A stretch of DNA of 64,000 bases from Toxoplasma gondii ME49 (lineage: Eukaryota; Apicomplexa; Conoidasida; Eucoccidiorida; Sarcocystidae): assembly GCF_000006565.2 (NCBI RefSeq), contig NC_031475.1, positions 1,261,535 through 1,325,534 on the forward strand, in the 5' to 3' direction. Each line of letters starts with the position of its first letter. The stretch's first letter is position 1. Positions 38,376-50,525 of this stretch are shown here, piece after piece. The notes below the pieces were generated by a model. That model saw nothing but the letters and a program-made list of their open reading frames with translations, had not been told where the DNA came from and made no database searches. Both the position numbers and the translations under genes were made by a program.

Positions 38376-41300
38376 GGTGGCAAAGGCGCGCAGGAGAGGA
38401 GCAGGAGGTTCGAGGAAAAACCGAACGGGAAAAAACGGCGCGCTCAACGAGGTCGAGGCGAAACGACACCTGTCGCCGAGAACTCGCCTTCATGTGGGTT
38501 GTACTTTCATATTCCTGCTTGCTTGAGAAAGGAAACAACGGTACCATCGACTCGAACAGGGGCAACGGAGGCCCCCAACGCCGTCTCCGTTCAGAAGAAA
38601 CCTGTGGTCGTGTTTTCGGGATGTTGCGCGCGTTCCGGCGCTTCTCTCGCTTCCTCTATGTGATTTCTGTCCTCTTATTGACCAGTTCACTGTGTGTTCA
38701 AATGGAGTAGGCGAAGGGGGCAGAAGACAAATCGAAAAACAGGGTCGGAGTTCGAGGAACCACCCGTCTTGGCGACGCGTGAAGCCACTAGGCCTCTTAC
38801 AGGGAAAAAACGCCCCGAAGATCGTGAAACAAAGCGGTAAAGACCCTTGGACCGTGTCAGACGAGAAGAATGCTGAAGAACACACACAGGCGAGAAGGCC
38901 CAGCCGGCGGAGTCTTGTTCCTCTGAACCCTGGGACGATCCCGCACAGATTCGTCGCGACGGTCTCGACAGAGACAATGCGGGAGTCAAGCCGAGCTTCT
39001 CTGCCAGTTTTTTGTGTCACTCCCCTTCTCGACGTCGAGAAATCGCGGCCACAGAAACGCACAAACCGGTTCTGCCTATCAGCAAGGACACGAGTAAAAT
39101 GCTCACTGTGCCCTACGTTTCAACCGGGAGCAGTGTGCCTCTCGACTGTGCGCCTTGTGCGCCGCCGGAAGGACAACCTGCGGCACGAAAGAGGTGGGGA
39201 TCAGAGCAGAAAAGGGAAAGGCGCAACAAAGAGAGCCCTCTGCCTCCTGTGCCGCCGGTTCCACGTCATTTTTTCCAACTGCGATGGTTTGTTTCTTACT
39301 ATCGATGATGAAAACGAAAAAGCGACGCACACCACGCAAAATAGTGTGGCGTCTCACAGTGCACGCGATATGCGACACGCAGACCGCGTCGACCATGTCG
39401 CTGACAGTTTAGAGCCTCAGATGGCGAGCGCGAGAATGGCGCGTCGGTCATCATTCCTCGACACAAAAGCGGCAGCACCGGTGGTTGTCGAACGGACAAA
39501 GGGGATCTTTCCAGGAGGAAAAGTAACGAAAACCGCCACTCTCCCGGACACCGCGGAAGAAAAGTCCACTGCCCTTTCCCGCATGCTCGTGATCGCGCCC
39601 CCTTATAGTGAGCCGCGAGACTGTCCACCCCGCTGTGCAGAAAGACACTAACGGCAACGGGATAGGTTGGGGCTGGAACGAAAGCCACCGGGAGCTTCTG
39701 TAGGCTCGTTTGCTGAGATGTACACGAGCGAGCTTTTTCAGGAACGCTGTCAACGAGCAGGGGCTTCGAATGACGTTTCAGAAGCACTCTGCATCCCTCA
39801 CCGTGAGACACCGAACAGACGCGCTGACCCCGACGCGGGGGTTCGTCGTCTACATGGGCATCAAGTGCATATTCGTTGCAAATATGTGGAGATTGAGGTT
39901 CGTAGTTGTCGAAATCTTGCTGTGGTAGCGTGTACAAGGAGTCTTCTTCTAGTTTAATCCTGATAGAGCAACGGGATCTTTCTGGAGACGCCCTGTCGCA
40001 TGGCTCCGCCCATGCCGTTACACATGAGTTGTTGCAAATGAGAGTAAATATATTGTGAATATTCATCTACTTGCTAATCTGTCACCGCATAAATATTTGC
40101 CGAGTGTAGGGGAGGCATCACGGCCTTTGAAACGACTGTGCCATTGTCACTGTCCTGTGGCACCTCGCTGCGAATTAACTCGAACTATTCCACATCAGCA
40201 TAAAACACCAGAGCGATTTCCGCCCCGACAGGTCCGTACTTTTCTTTCATTCCTACTCATCAGCTGACACACAGTTCATACCTTCCTTTGAATAGGTATA
40301 TTCATGCAAACGGACGCTTTCAGCTCCTGACATTCCCAATGGAACGAGATACGGGCGGTCCAACATCGGTATCGGTATGATAGTACCAGGTGGTTTCTCC
40401 CTAGCACGAGTGATGCATAGCATCTCTGCGGATCGGAAGGTAACGAAATGGCCTTCATGAAAAACCAGACAAGGCTTCTGCACTCTCGCTTCTCTGAGGG
40501 TTGTTCGCGGGTAAGCGTAGTTCTCTTCAATTCTACACTGAAGACCTCTCTGCTAAGCAGAGTTTGCAAGTTGTGAAAGGCACAAAATGTCTACCTCAAA
40601 TCCCTTTGGCGTCGTTGGGAGGCTTGCCTGTTGGTATGCGGGCGCTCTGAAGCTGCAGTCGAGTATTTTCTTTTAGAGTGTCTCAGAACACGGCTCTGCA
40701 CTGTTCACAGCGGCGCCCTTGTTTGCCATTTTCCATGTGACTCGTCCGCTGGTTCGACGTTTTCATTCACATTCTACAGAACTTCCACCTGACGAGTTTG
40801 TCAATCTGCATGTAGGCTCTTTCGAGTCTCGTTGTCTCGCACTTTTTTCGCAGTACCAAAGAAAGCAGAATCTGTTTTTGCCTTTTCCCGTCTCATATGC
40901 CTCTGGAGAACGGGCTCACTACGAACACTATCTAATTCTCGAAAGACAAAGTTGATTCTCTGTGGGTATACCGACGCTCTTTGACCCGCGTTGGTTCCCT
41001 CGTCCTGAGGACTCTGCAAGCTTCTTCGCAATTCTTGTGCGAAGAATAGAGGCCGTTTTACCCGCTAGTTGCTTTTTCTCTGTCTCGCTCGACTCCCCTC
41101 TGAAGACTGAAACAGATTCCCTTTGCTTCTTTGAGGCGATTCATCTTTGACACAGTCTTTGAACGGCGAGAGGGTGGCCTCGAGCGACGTGAGCGCTCCG
41201 TCTGTCCTCTAGGAAAAGCCTCTGTTCTTCCAAAAACTGACGCGATCGCCTACTTTCTAGTACGAATATAGTGAACTATTTTGGCCTTACCGGTAAGATC

Positions 41301-42841
41301 AAAACGTATCCAGTTCCAGTGTAGCGCAGGTCGACCTTGTATCTTGTTATGGTAACGAAATATCTTCGTTGTTTCCAGTATTTCATCGGCGGGGACGGGC
41401 TGGCGAGAGCGACGAGGCTAGGCGGGAGCTATACACACCACGCAGACGATGCGTAGAAAAAACGAACGGTGCAGCACCGAGGAATCCCGTCCAGACCTCC
41501 CACACCCAGCTTTCTGTGCTTGATGTGTGCATCGCAGAACAAAGAAATGGTCTGGAGAGCGGAACAGGGAAATCCCAAAACTCGCGAGCGACTCTAGTTA
41601 GGCGTCACCTGTTCTTTTGAACCCCAGCTGCCAACGCGGCCGCCGGGGGAAATCCGGTAGCATGAACAGCGAAAGAGCACCGCTATTTTTAGGCTAAATG
41701 TGCAGGTGTTTGATATTTCCAAGCGGCAGCCGTCTTTTCTTTAATGAGGTGCCAAGGATTCTGCCTCAGTTCACGCGCTCGCCGTTGTTTCATCCGTTCT
41801 TCCCTCTGTCCACTGAAGTCCTGGCCAACACTGCCTCGCCGGCAAAAATCGAGCGTCCGGCCCGTATCCTTTTTCTCTTCTTTAAAACTAAATTGAAGCA
41901 GGTCCAATTCCTCTACTGCTTCTTTTTCGCATGCTTTTTCCGGCAATGAATCCCTTTTATTCCTTACTTTCGTGGCTGCGTCACTCCGTCTCTTTGTGTG
42001 TCTCGCCTTCCAGTGGCGGCTGTGTCTGGCAATGTAAGTTTTCTCTCGACAGGCCCTCCCTCCTTTTCCCAGTTCCTTCGTAATCCAGCTCGGTCCTCTA
42101 ATGTTCGGGTTTCCCACCTTCATTTATCCGTAATTCCTCTCCCGCTTTTCTACCGCTCCCGCTCCTAGCCTCACAGCTGGCTCGAGGTCCCCTGCCTCCA
42201 TGCCTGACCGGGCATCAAATGGTTGCATTTGTCCTTTCACTACACCACACTCAATCATTTCCTTTACGAATGCCCCCGGTAGAGTGTTGCGTTGCACAAT
42301 TCCTGTTCCTTCTCGTCTTTTCGTGTGTGGCGTCTTCCCCGTACGCCTGCTGCTGTGACACTTCAGGCGCGCATCTACGCTTCATCAGACTTGGGAGATT
42401 CCTCTGGTTGCCTCGTTGTGCTTCTTTCCCGCGCTGCGATGGCTGCCCTTGTTCCTTCTGAACGTCTTCTTCCGTGAAACAAGTTCATGTGGCGGCAAAT
42501 GGGCAAAGCGAGCAGGGCGGCATGGAGCTAAGGAAGGTGCGAGGGTAGGAGGGAGCGCGCGCAGGGATACGGAGATAAGCAGAGAAACCTGTTGAGACAG
42601 AACGACAGACTCACAGAACAGCGCAGACGCGTATGCCGGCGGACGCACGGAAGGGCCAGGAGCGCGGCACAACACAGGCGATGGACGCAACGGAGGCAAC
42701 AAGGAGGCGCAGCAGTGTCTCGGTACGAGAGTTGTGGTTTCTTTTCGCACAGACACAGAACCGGCATGTGTGCTTTTCTCGCCGCTCGCCTCTCTCTGAA
42801 AAGGTGACCAAGGCCTTCTCATCGATCTTTCCTTTGAGTCC
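38376..42841. promoter_or_regulatory. Divergent intergenic region, lipase / TLDc gene
   Basis: A 4.5-kb head-to-head spacer that should carry both promoters and 5' UTRs. An ATG-initiated frame at 38977-39651 (plus, 224 aa) and an overlapping minus frame at 39299-40066 have no recognisable domain or splice partner. I treat both as chance. Otherwise nothing stands out. Confidence 0.4.
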
Positions 42842-45800
42842 ATGGGTGCATCCACGTCGTCGACGCTTTTCTGTTGCGAGCCGCGTAGAGAGAAAGGGAT
42901 GATTTCCTCGCTTCTCTCTCGCAGACAGACTGTGTGCACAGACCGGGATGCGCTCCTTGCCTCTGACTCCTTCTCTTGTCTTGTTCTGAGAGAAAGTGGT
43001 GCAGCGCGTCTATCGCTCCCGCTCGACAGTTTCTTCGTTCTTCGTGGAGCTCCTGGCCTCGTCCAATTCTCGTTCTGGCCAACTGCTGTCGTCTCGTCTC
43101 CGACCTGAGCAGACATAGGAGAGGATGTTCTCTCCGGACGCACTCCTTCAATGTGCTGCCGAGTTGTCAGCCGTGCTCGTTCGCCTCGCCTATCCTTGAT
43201 CGCATTCGTCTTGTGTGTCGCCTAAAAATCGCCCGGCCTCTGATGCCGTTTCCTCTCACTCTTTTCCTCTAGCTTCTTCGCGTTCATTCGCTTCGTCCTC
43301 TCGCCAGGAGTTCGTGGCTCACCCTCCTGTCTCCCATCCTTCTGCACAGGCGCCTGTGGACTCTTCTCCCGGTGCGTCTGTCTCTGTCTGCGGCCCTTCT
43401 CCCTTTGCAGTGCCCTTTCGGTTTTTGTCTTTTCCACAACATCCTTCGTCTCTGACAGCTTCGCTTTCTGCGAACTCGGCTTCTCTTTCTTCTCCCGGCT
43501 TTGTCTCGCCGACTACGACGCGGTCAAACCCTGCCGCGAGTGGCCACAGGCCTTCTCCGCACCGTTTGGAGGTTTCCATTCGAGGGACGGAAGCCGCTGC
43601 CGTCCGTCAGCAGACGCCCCTGCAAAGGACGACGAAAACCGAACAAACTGCCGGCGTGAGCCTCTCCACGACTTCCCAGCGACCGGGCCTGCAGCTATTC
43701 GGTGTTCACTGTCACCTCTCCCTTCGCCTTTCTTTGCCTCTGCTTCTCTGTTGCGCTCAGCACCTCACCCAAAGACCCTCTCTTGAGACGCGTGGGCAGC
43801 TGAACAGAGTCGGCGCGGGGGGGGCGAGTGTCTCTCAGTTTCCCCGCAAAGGAGAACAGACTGCCAGTTCTTCAGAAGCTCGGAATCGCGTCTCTTCTCA
43901 CTCGTGCCCCCAGGTTCAGGCTTCTGCATCTGCGCCGCCGTCGCGTCACCCTGCTGCTGAGACCTGGAGTGAGACAGACACACCGATGGGGGCTGAACAG
44001 TCTGGGATGTCTGCCCCGGGCGAGGGACACCGAGCTCGGGGGTCGTCTCTGTCTTCGCTTGGGGGAGGCGATAGAGAATTCAACTCCCCGAGGGAACACC
44101 ACGACGAAGAGCATGTCGGACGAGACGCGCGGATACGCCGAGAATTCGAAGAAGAGTCTGGATCGGCCTCGCATGCGTTCCCGCCGTCGCCTTCGGGACG
44201 CCTGGGAAGCTACGTCCCTTCGGCGATTTCGAGGTCGGCGACGTGGGCTTCCTCGCTCCTCTGGAGGCGGTGAGTTAGCAGACAACGAGGAACGAAAGAG
44301 CGGAAGAAAGGAGTAAAGATAGAGACGAGAAGAGGACAACGCGGGAGAGACGGGGACTTCCCCTCCCCCCCCCTTTGAGGGGAGAAGGAAAGACAAGAAT
44401 ATCCAGTGTCACAAGAGTGCGAGACAGCTGGGATGAAGTATTGGTTTTTGCGTGTGATTGCCGACCCAAAACCAGACGTGTCTGTCTAGGACCGTCTTGT
44501 TTGATTCTCCTTCGTACATGCTTTTTCGGAGGTTTTTTCTCGGTTTCGTTGTCCCTGCGTGAAACCCTCTCAAGTCTTCATTGTTTTTTCCGTTGGCCGA
44601 TTCTGCATGTGCACAGGTTTATTTGTAGTTCGTCGCGTCCTTCTTGAGCAACGGATGTACACCCACGGCATGCGGTCTCTCTTTGAGGTTGTGTGGTCTC
44701 ACTTTGCTCTTGTGCTGCCCGTCTTTGTTTTCGTTTGTAGGAACGGGTCGGGCGCTGGTCAGGGCCGCGAGGCAGCGATCATGCCTTCCTGTGCTGGTCC
44801 AGGGCAGATATCCCACCCTCCCTCGCCGCGCTCTTCGCCGAACGAGGTCTTTGCCTCTCCTCTTCGCCTTTTCTCGTCTCGCCCGGGAGAGCCTGTCTCT
44901 GCGGCGCCCTCTTCTCCCGGAGATGGGAGTTTGCATGCAAGAAGTGCGACGGTCACGCTTCCACCCCACTTTCTGTTCCAACCTGGGAGCATCCGAGAAG
45001 CGATTCTTCAGCCCGGTGCCGCCCCCGATTCTCTTAGAGAGAAGCGGCTGTCTTTCTCTTCGTGCTCTGTCGACCCAACCTACCAGCCGTCTCCCTCTTG
45101 TCCGCATGCCGCGTCTATGTCTTTTGCGTCCTCTCTCGAGGGCTCCGCAGAGCCTTCGCATGTGCCGCCAGCGCAGTCGCCGTCCCGGCGGTCTTCTGGG
45201 CTCTTTCTGAACTCAACCTCGCTGCGCGGAGCTCGAGGCGCCTCGACTGCTACGCCTGCCTTGCAGGCTCCGCACATCCACTTTGGCGTTCACATGCCTC
45301 AGCAAGTCTCTGCGACTCCAGAGGATGCCTGTGGAGACACTACGAGGGAGGAGCCGGACGAAGGCAACGCAACGCGAGGGAAGGGCCAGGAGACACTCGC
45401 GAGGACGGACCGCGCCAGGGACTCCGTAAGCTCTTTGCGTTCGCATAGAGAAGCCGAAGAGTCCGGAGACCACGGGAGAGACAGGGAGGCGGAAGCGCCT
45501 CCGATGTCGCTTCCCTCCACGTTTTCCTCGTCTTCCGTCGCTTCTTCGTCGGTTCTGCGAGCAGGCAGAGAGGATGCTCCCTCGACCTTACTCCCCCCAG
45601 CTTCGTCTCTCGCGTCTCGCCAGACGGTGACTCGCTGCTCCGGCGACGACGGGACCGTCGCTTCTGCGAAACGCGAGACCGTCGAGGGCGGGAGGGAGAC
45701 ACACCCCTGGACGGTGGTACACGACTCCGAGAACAAGCAGAAAGAGAGTTTGAGCAAGCGAGGGACAGCTCTCCTCGACTTTTGGCAGGAGGAACAGGAG

Positions 45801-48800
45801 CGACAAGAAGACAAGCTCGCCTTCGACAGGGGCGAAGCGCGGTGTCTCTACGTGGCGAAAGACGTCTTCGTGCCAGGGATCCTCACCCTCGAGCGGGAGG
45901 CTCTGAAGTTTCGGAAAGGTAGGCCGAACAAGTGAAAAGGAAGAAACCGAGAAAAGAAGCGGGACACTCCGCACCGACGTATCCTCAATTCTTCTGTTTA
46001 TCGCGTGCATTTCCAACGGTACATTTCCAACGGTACATTTCCAACAGTCAGCTCTCGCAGGAGGGCAGAGACGAAACAAATATGAGGGGAAAGGTGCAGA
46101 ACGAAGCAACCAGTGAAAAAGGGGGACCGTTGTTCTCGCGATGGCTCCAACCAGCGTCAGTTGCACAGTCGTGGAAGAGGTGAAGTTCCTGTCGGAAGTG
46201 TGGGTGGAAGAAGCACGACAACAGTTTCATTCCCAGGAGCAAGGTGACGTTGCGGAACCTGAGTCTTCACCGAATTCCGTTCGCTCCTTGGAAAACGGCA
46301 GTGAGACGAAAACCGGGACGAATGAAGACCCGCAGGTGACAGACAACATTCGGCACGCGTTGCCAAGTTTGTATAGAAAGACAAGACAGAAAAACCTAAA
46401 GAGAAAGGGAACGGACGAATCGCCTCGTTACCGTCGATGAGGCGCCATGCAACTTCCAAGACATAGCGTTGACGACTGCTTCACACCTGCTCGTCTCCCT
46501 CTCTCATGCAGCTGTCTCCCCAGGGGGCTCTGGAATGGCGGGAGTGACTCCGCTTCTCAGCGTGAGTCTGACCGACATTGTCGAGTGCGCATGTGTCTGT
46601 CCGCCGCCTTCCGTCAACGACGAGGAGTCCTCGAATCCGAATGCCTTCGCGAAATCTTCTTCTCTCTTGTGGCCTTCGGCTTCGGTGTCGGGGTCTTGCC
46701 TTGGAGAGACAGCGCGAGAGGAGGAAGGGACTTCTGCCGGCGAAGTTTCGCAGGCGTTAGGAAGGCGAGGAAGGAGCGTGGAGGCCCGCCAACCGCCTCC
46801 AGCCCTCGCTCGGCAGCCTGCGGTCTACATCCAGCTTCTCGTCGGCACTTTGAATGGACCTTCTCAGCTCCTGGAAGAGGCGACAGAGGCGAGACACGCA
46901 CGCGAAGAAGTCGAGGAGAGGGACGTTGCGCAGAGGCGAGGTGTGGAAGAACAAATTGTGAGTGAGCTGGAGACGCAAACGCCTCAGAAAGGAAAATCGG
47001 CGAAGCCGCCAGGAGGCGAAGAACAGCCGATCCCCTCTGAGGGGAATACGGGCGTTTCTGCCTCTCTAACTGTCTCCAGTGCCCCCCCCGCTCCCACCGC
47101 CTCTGCGTACTGCACCCCGATTTCCTCGCCGCTTTCTCCTCTCTCTTCATTCTCCTCTTCTGAGCACCTCGGCTTTCCTCCTCTCTTGTCCGCCTCTGCT
47201 TCCTCTTCGCGCATCCAGGCGAGCACCTTGTCTCCAACTGAAGGCGGCGGCAGAGCGTCTGACGAGGACTCTCGGGATCGGCTCGGCTCTTCCTCTTCCC
47301 GAGGCAGAGACTCCAGTGCGTCCTTACCACATTCAGGGGAGTACGAACGACAGGCGTGTACTCAGTCCCGACCTCTGGAGTCCCTGCGTCACCTCGATGC
47401 TGGCTCTGCGCAACCTAGTGCCTCTCCAGAGCACCCCACCTCGGACCGTGAAGCTCCGAAGCAAGACTTCACTTCCTCACAGACTAACCAGCTCTCTGCG
47501 AATCCCAGCGTGTCCTCCATCACTGTCGCTTCAGCGAGCGCGGCGTCGCCTTCGCCGCGGGAAGAACAGCCGTCCCTCTCCTTCCCCACAGTTTCGTCTC
47601 AGTCAGTGTCTCCGGCTCCTCCAGCAGCTGCCTTACCGCTTCCGACCTCGCCGTCGGCGGCTGTCCAGGCTTTTCTGAGGCGCGGAAGCGACGGAGACCA
47701 TAGCGGCTCTCAGGCGCCCGCCCCCCGCACGGCGTCGTTTGCCCTCTCGCCTCTTCGCCTGCTGTCTCGCGGCGCCTCTGGGTTCGTCGACTTCTGGTCT
47801 AAATGGAAAGGTCCTGCTGGCCTTCCCGACGAGGCTGCTCGCGTCGAACGCGAGGGCAGAGACGACAAAGCTGGGAGAGAAAAATCGAGACCCGAGGAAC
47901 GAAGAAGCGACGCAGAGGGTGGCTCGCCGCTCGCGCGTACCGACGGGAAGCGAACGCAAGTGAAGCGCGTCGTGCCTCATTTCCAGTGAGCTCATAGGAT
48001 TCTGCACCTCTGTTGATTTCTTTCTGGCGGGTGGACGCGACTCGACAAGTCACAGCCCACGACAGTGAGGGTCCTGTTCTTCCCGGTGTTCACGTAGTCA
48101 CCCATGCAGTCTCTCACGCGTTTTGACGTCGTCTGAATCTCCCTGTCTCCAAAGCAGAGCCGAGCCGATGCCCCGTAGTCAAGTCGGCGTGCGTTCTGAG
48201 TCGCTCTCCGCTCTTGTTTCGTCTTCGTGGTCGAGAGAGCGCAGTGACCTGGAAGGGAGACGGCGAGGGTTTCGCTGATCTTTTGCTGACGCTGCGAGGT
48301 TCCCTACACGAAGCTGACAAACTGAAGACGTGTGTTGAGCCTGTCGCTTTCTTGATGTGTGCGTTTCAGAGGAAACGAGAACGTCAATTTCGTTCTTTTC
48401 GGCTTCTTCAACAAGGAACTCGCCCAAGAGTTTACGCGGGCCATCATCAAGTTCGTCGACCACTGCCAGGTGAGTGTTTCCTTCTGCGGGTCGAGACGTA
48501 TCGGGACCGCCAGAGAAGAGGCAGGCCAGACGGCGGAAAAACATCACAGGAAAGACGACTGGCAGCCTCAGACGAGCAGAGCCGGCAGGCAAGATGGTGC
48601 AGCGAGGAAAGGGACGCGTTGAGATCAGAGGCCTGAGGAAGAGGAAGAAACGCGGCGACACACGAGAGGAAGCCAACGCGTGGACAGCAGAGGGAGGAGC
48701 GCAGGAGGGGTTTGGAAACCAGACGCGAAGAAGCCTCGCCTCTCCTCTCGAGGAGACAGAGAAGCAGAAAGAAAGGGCAGAGAGGACCCAGAAAACACGA

Positions 48801-50489
48801 CGGCAATTCACGAGACCAGATGAGTTACTCATGTCCTGTTGTTTTTCAGGCAGAGCATCGAAACGTCCGCATCGTCGCGACGCACATCCCTTCCAATTCC
48901 AGTGAGTTCGCATTCGGTTCTCTGTACCCTCGGTGCTGTTCCCTCTGCCGCAGGGATTACCTCCCCTTCCCCTTCTCTGTCCGTAGATTCTGATCTCCTC
49001 TCGCCTGCAGGTGTCGTCGAAGAATCTGTCGCATGGAGAGGTCTTCTCCCCATCCGTTGCTGGATTCGTCTGCATCTGTGTTCGTCGCCGTTCCCCGAGA
49101 TTCCGTTTGAGGAGCGGGTGCTCCCTTCAGGTCTCCTCTTTATTTCAAGGGCCGCGTCTCCGACTTTGCGCTGCGGCTCGTCCTTCCTGTGCTCCACGTT
49201 TGCGTGTGCCATGCTGTAGTCTGCCACCTCGCTGGATGTCTGCCGTTTCATGAGAGTTCGGACGCTCTTGCTGCTGCCGCATCGCAGATGTGCTCGTTGG
49301 ACGCTGGGCTGCGGAGTTCGCCCGCTCGGCCATGTTCCAGGAGGACGAAGACTTGGTCGCTCTCAGGTAGAAGCGCGAAGGGACAACAGAGAGACGACGT
49401 CTTAGACCGAGAGAGACAAGAGAGTGTGTGTCGAAGTAGCCCACAGTCGAGGAACGACCGAAACACAAAGAGCAGCAGACTCAGTCTTCCGCCCGTCTTT
49501 TCTCACAAAGGCGCGAAATTGTTTCCACTTTCACTGCCTTGTCTCTGTCGCCTCATTTCCATCTTCCCTATCCCTGCGCTTCTGCCCCGTTCTGCGTGTG
49601 TGTCTGTGTCTTCCCCAGTTCACCCACACACTCGCTTCAGAGCTTCGACAGCGTGGGCAGCGACGAGGCGGTAGCGGACGGTCCCCGGGCTTCTGTCGGT
49701 CGCGGCGCGTCTCGTTCTTCCGACCTCAGCGGCTCTCGGTCTCGCCGCGCGTCGTCTGCTGCGCTCTCGCTGTCTGGCAAACCTCGTACGCCGTCGGGTA
49801 CACGCGCGCACAGAGCGTCGCGGCCTCACCCGCAGCTCCGGAGTTCATCTTCCATCGTCTCTGACGGGGACGGAGAGAAGGCGTTGTCGCCTTCCCTCTA
49901 CCAGTTTCTCGTGATGCAGTCTCGGCGGTCCTCCAGTGACGGCTGGCTAGGCACCTCTGTAGGCAGCGACCGCTCTCCCTCTGCCGCCGATGCCGAGGGC
50001 GACATTTTCTGCGCTGGAGAGCCCGAGCAGGAAGAGATGACTCGTCCCCAGAGCTTCGGAAAGGGATCCACTCTTACGCTGCCGCTGCCGGACTACGAAA
50101 TTCCTGAAGGCGCTCCTGCCCTCCTCACCAATGGCATCGTCTCTCAGGTACGCGCGCAAACGCAGGACACACGGAGACCGGTGTTTGCTCTGCTGAGTCT
50201 TTTTCAAATGGGAGATCTGAAGGATTTGCGAGTCGTTCCTGAAGAGTTGCTGGAACCACCGACGCGTCCGCACAATTCAAGACGAAACGCCGAATCCGTG
50301 ACGACCCTCTCCAGAACATCAGAGACAGACAGGGAGGAGGGCTTAGGGAAGAGAACGGAGGACTCAGGGAGAGAAGGACAGATACTGGGAGAGACAGAGA
50401 GACTTACTGCGAGAGAAACGCGCACAGGGAGAGAAGAAGGGATGCGCTGAGAGAGGAGGGAAGATAGCGAGAGAGTGAGAGGCAGACAC

Positions 50490-50525
<36 letters not shown>

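Noticed and set aside
38977..39651. 224-codon plus-strand frame between the lipase and TLDc genes
   Set aside because: No domain, no splice partner, overlapping open frame on the other strand, and it lies in the presumed promoter region of the lipase. Only transcript data could revive it.
43872..44396. Minus-strand and other shadow frames over the TLDc gene exons
   Set aside because: They oppose exons with matching splice phases and have no family resemblance.
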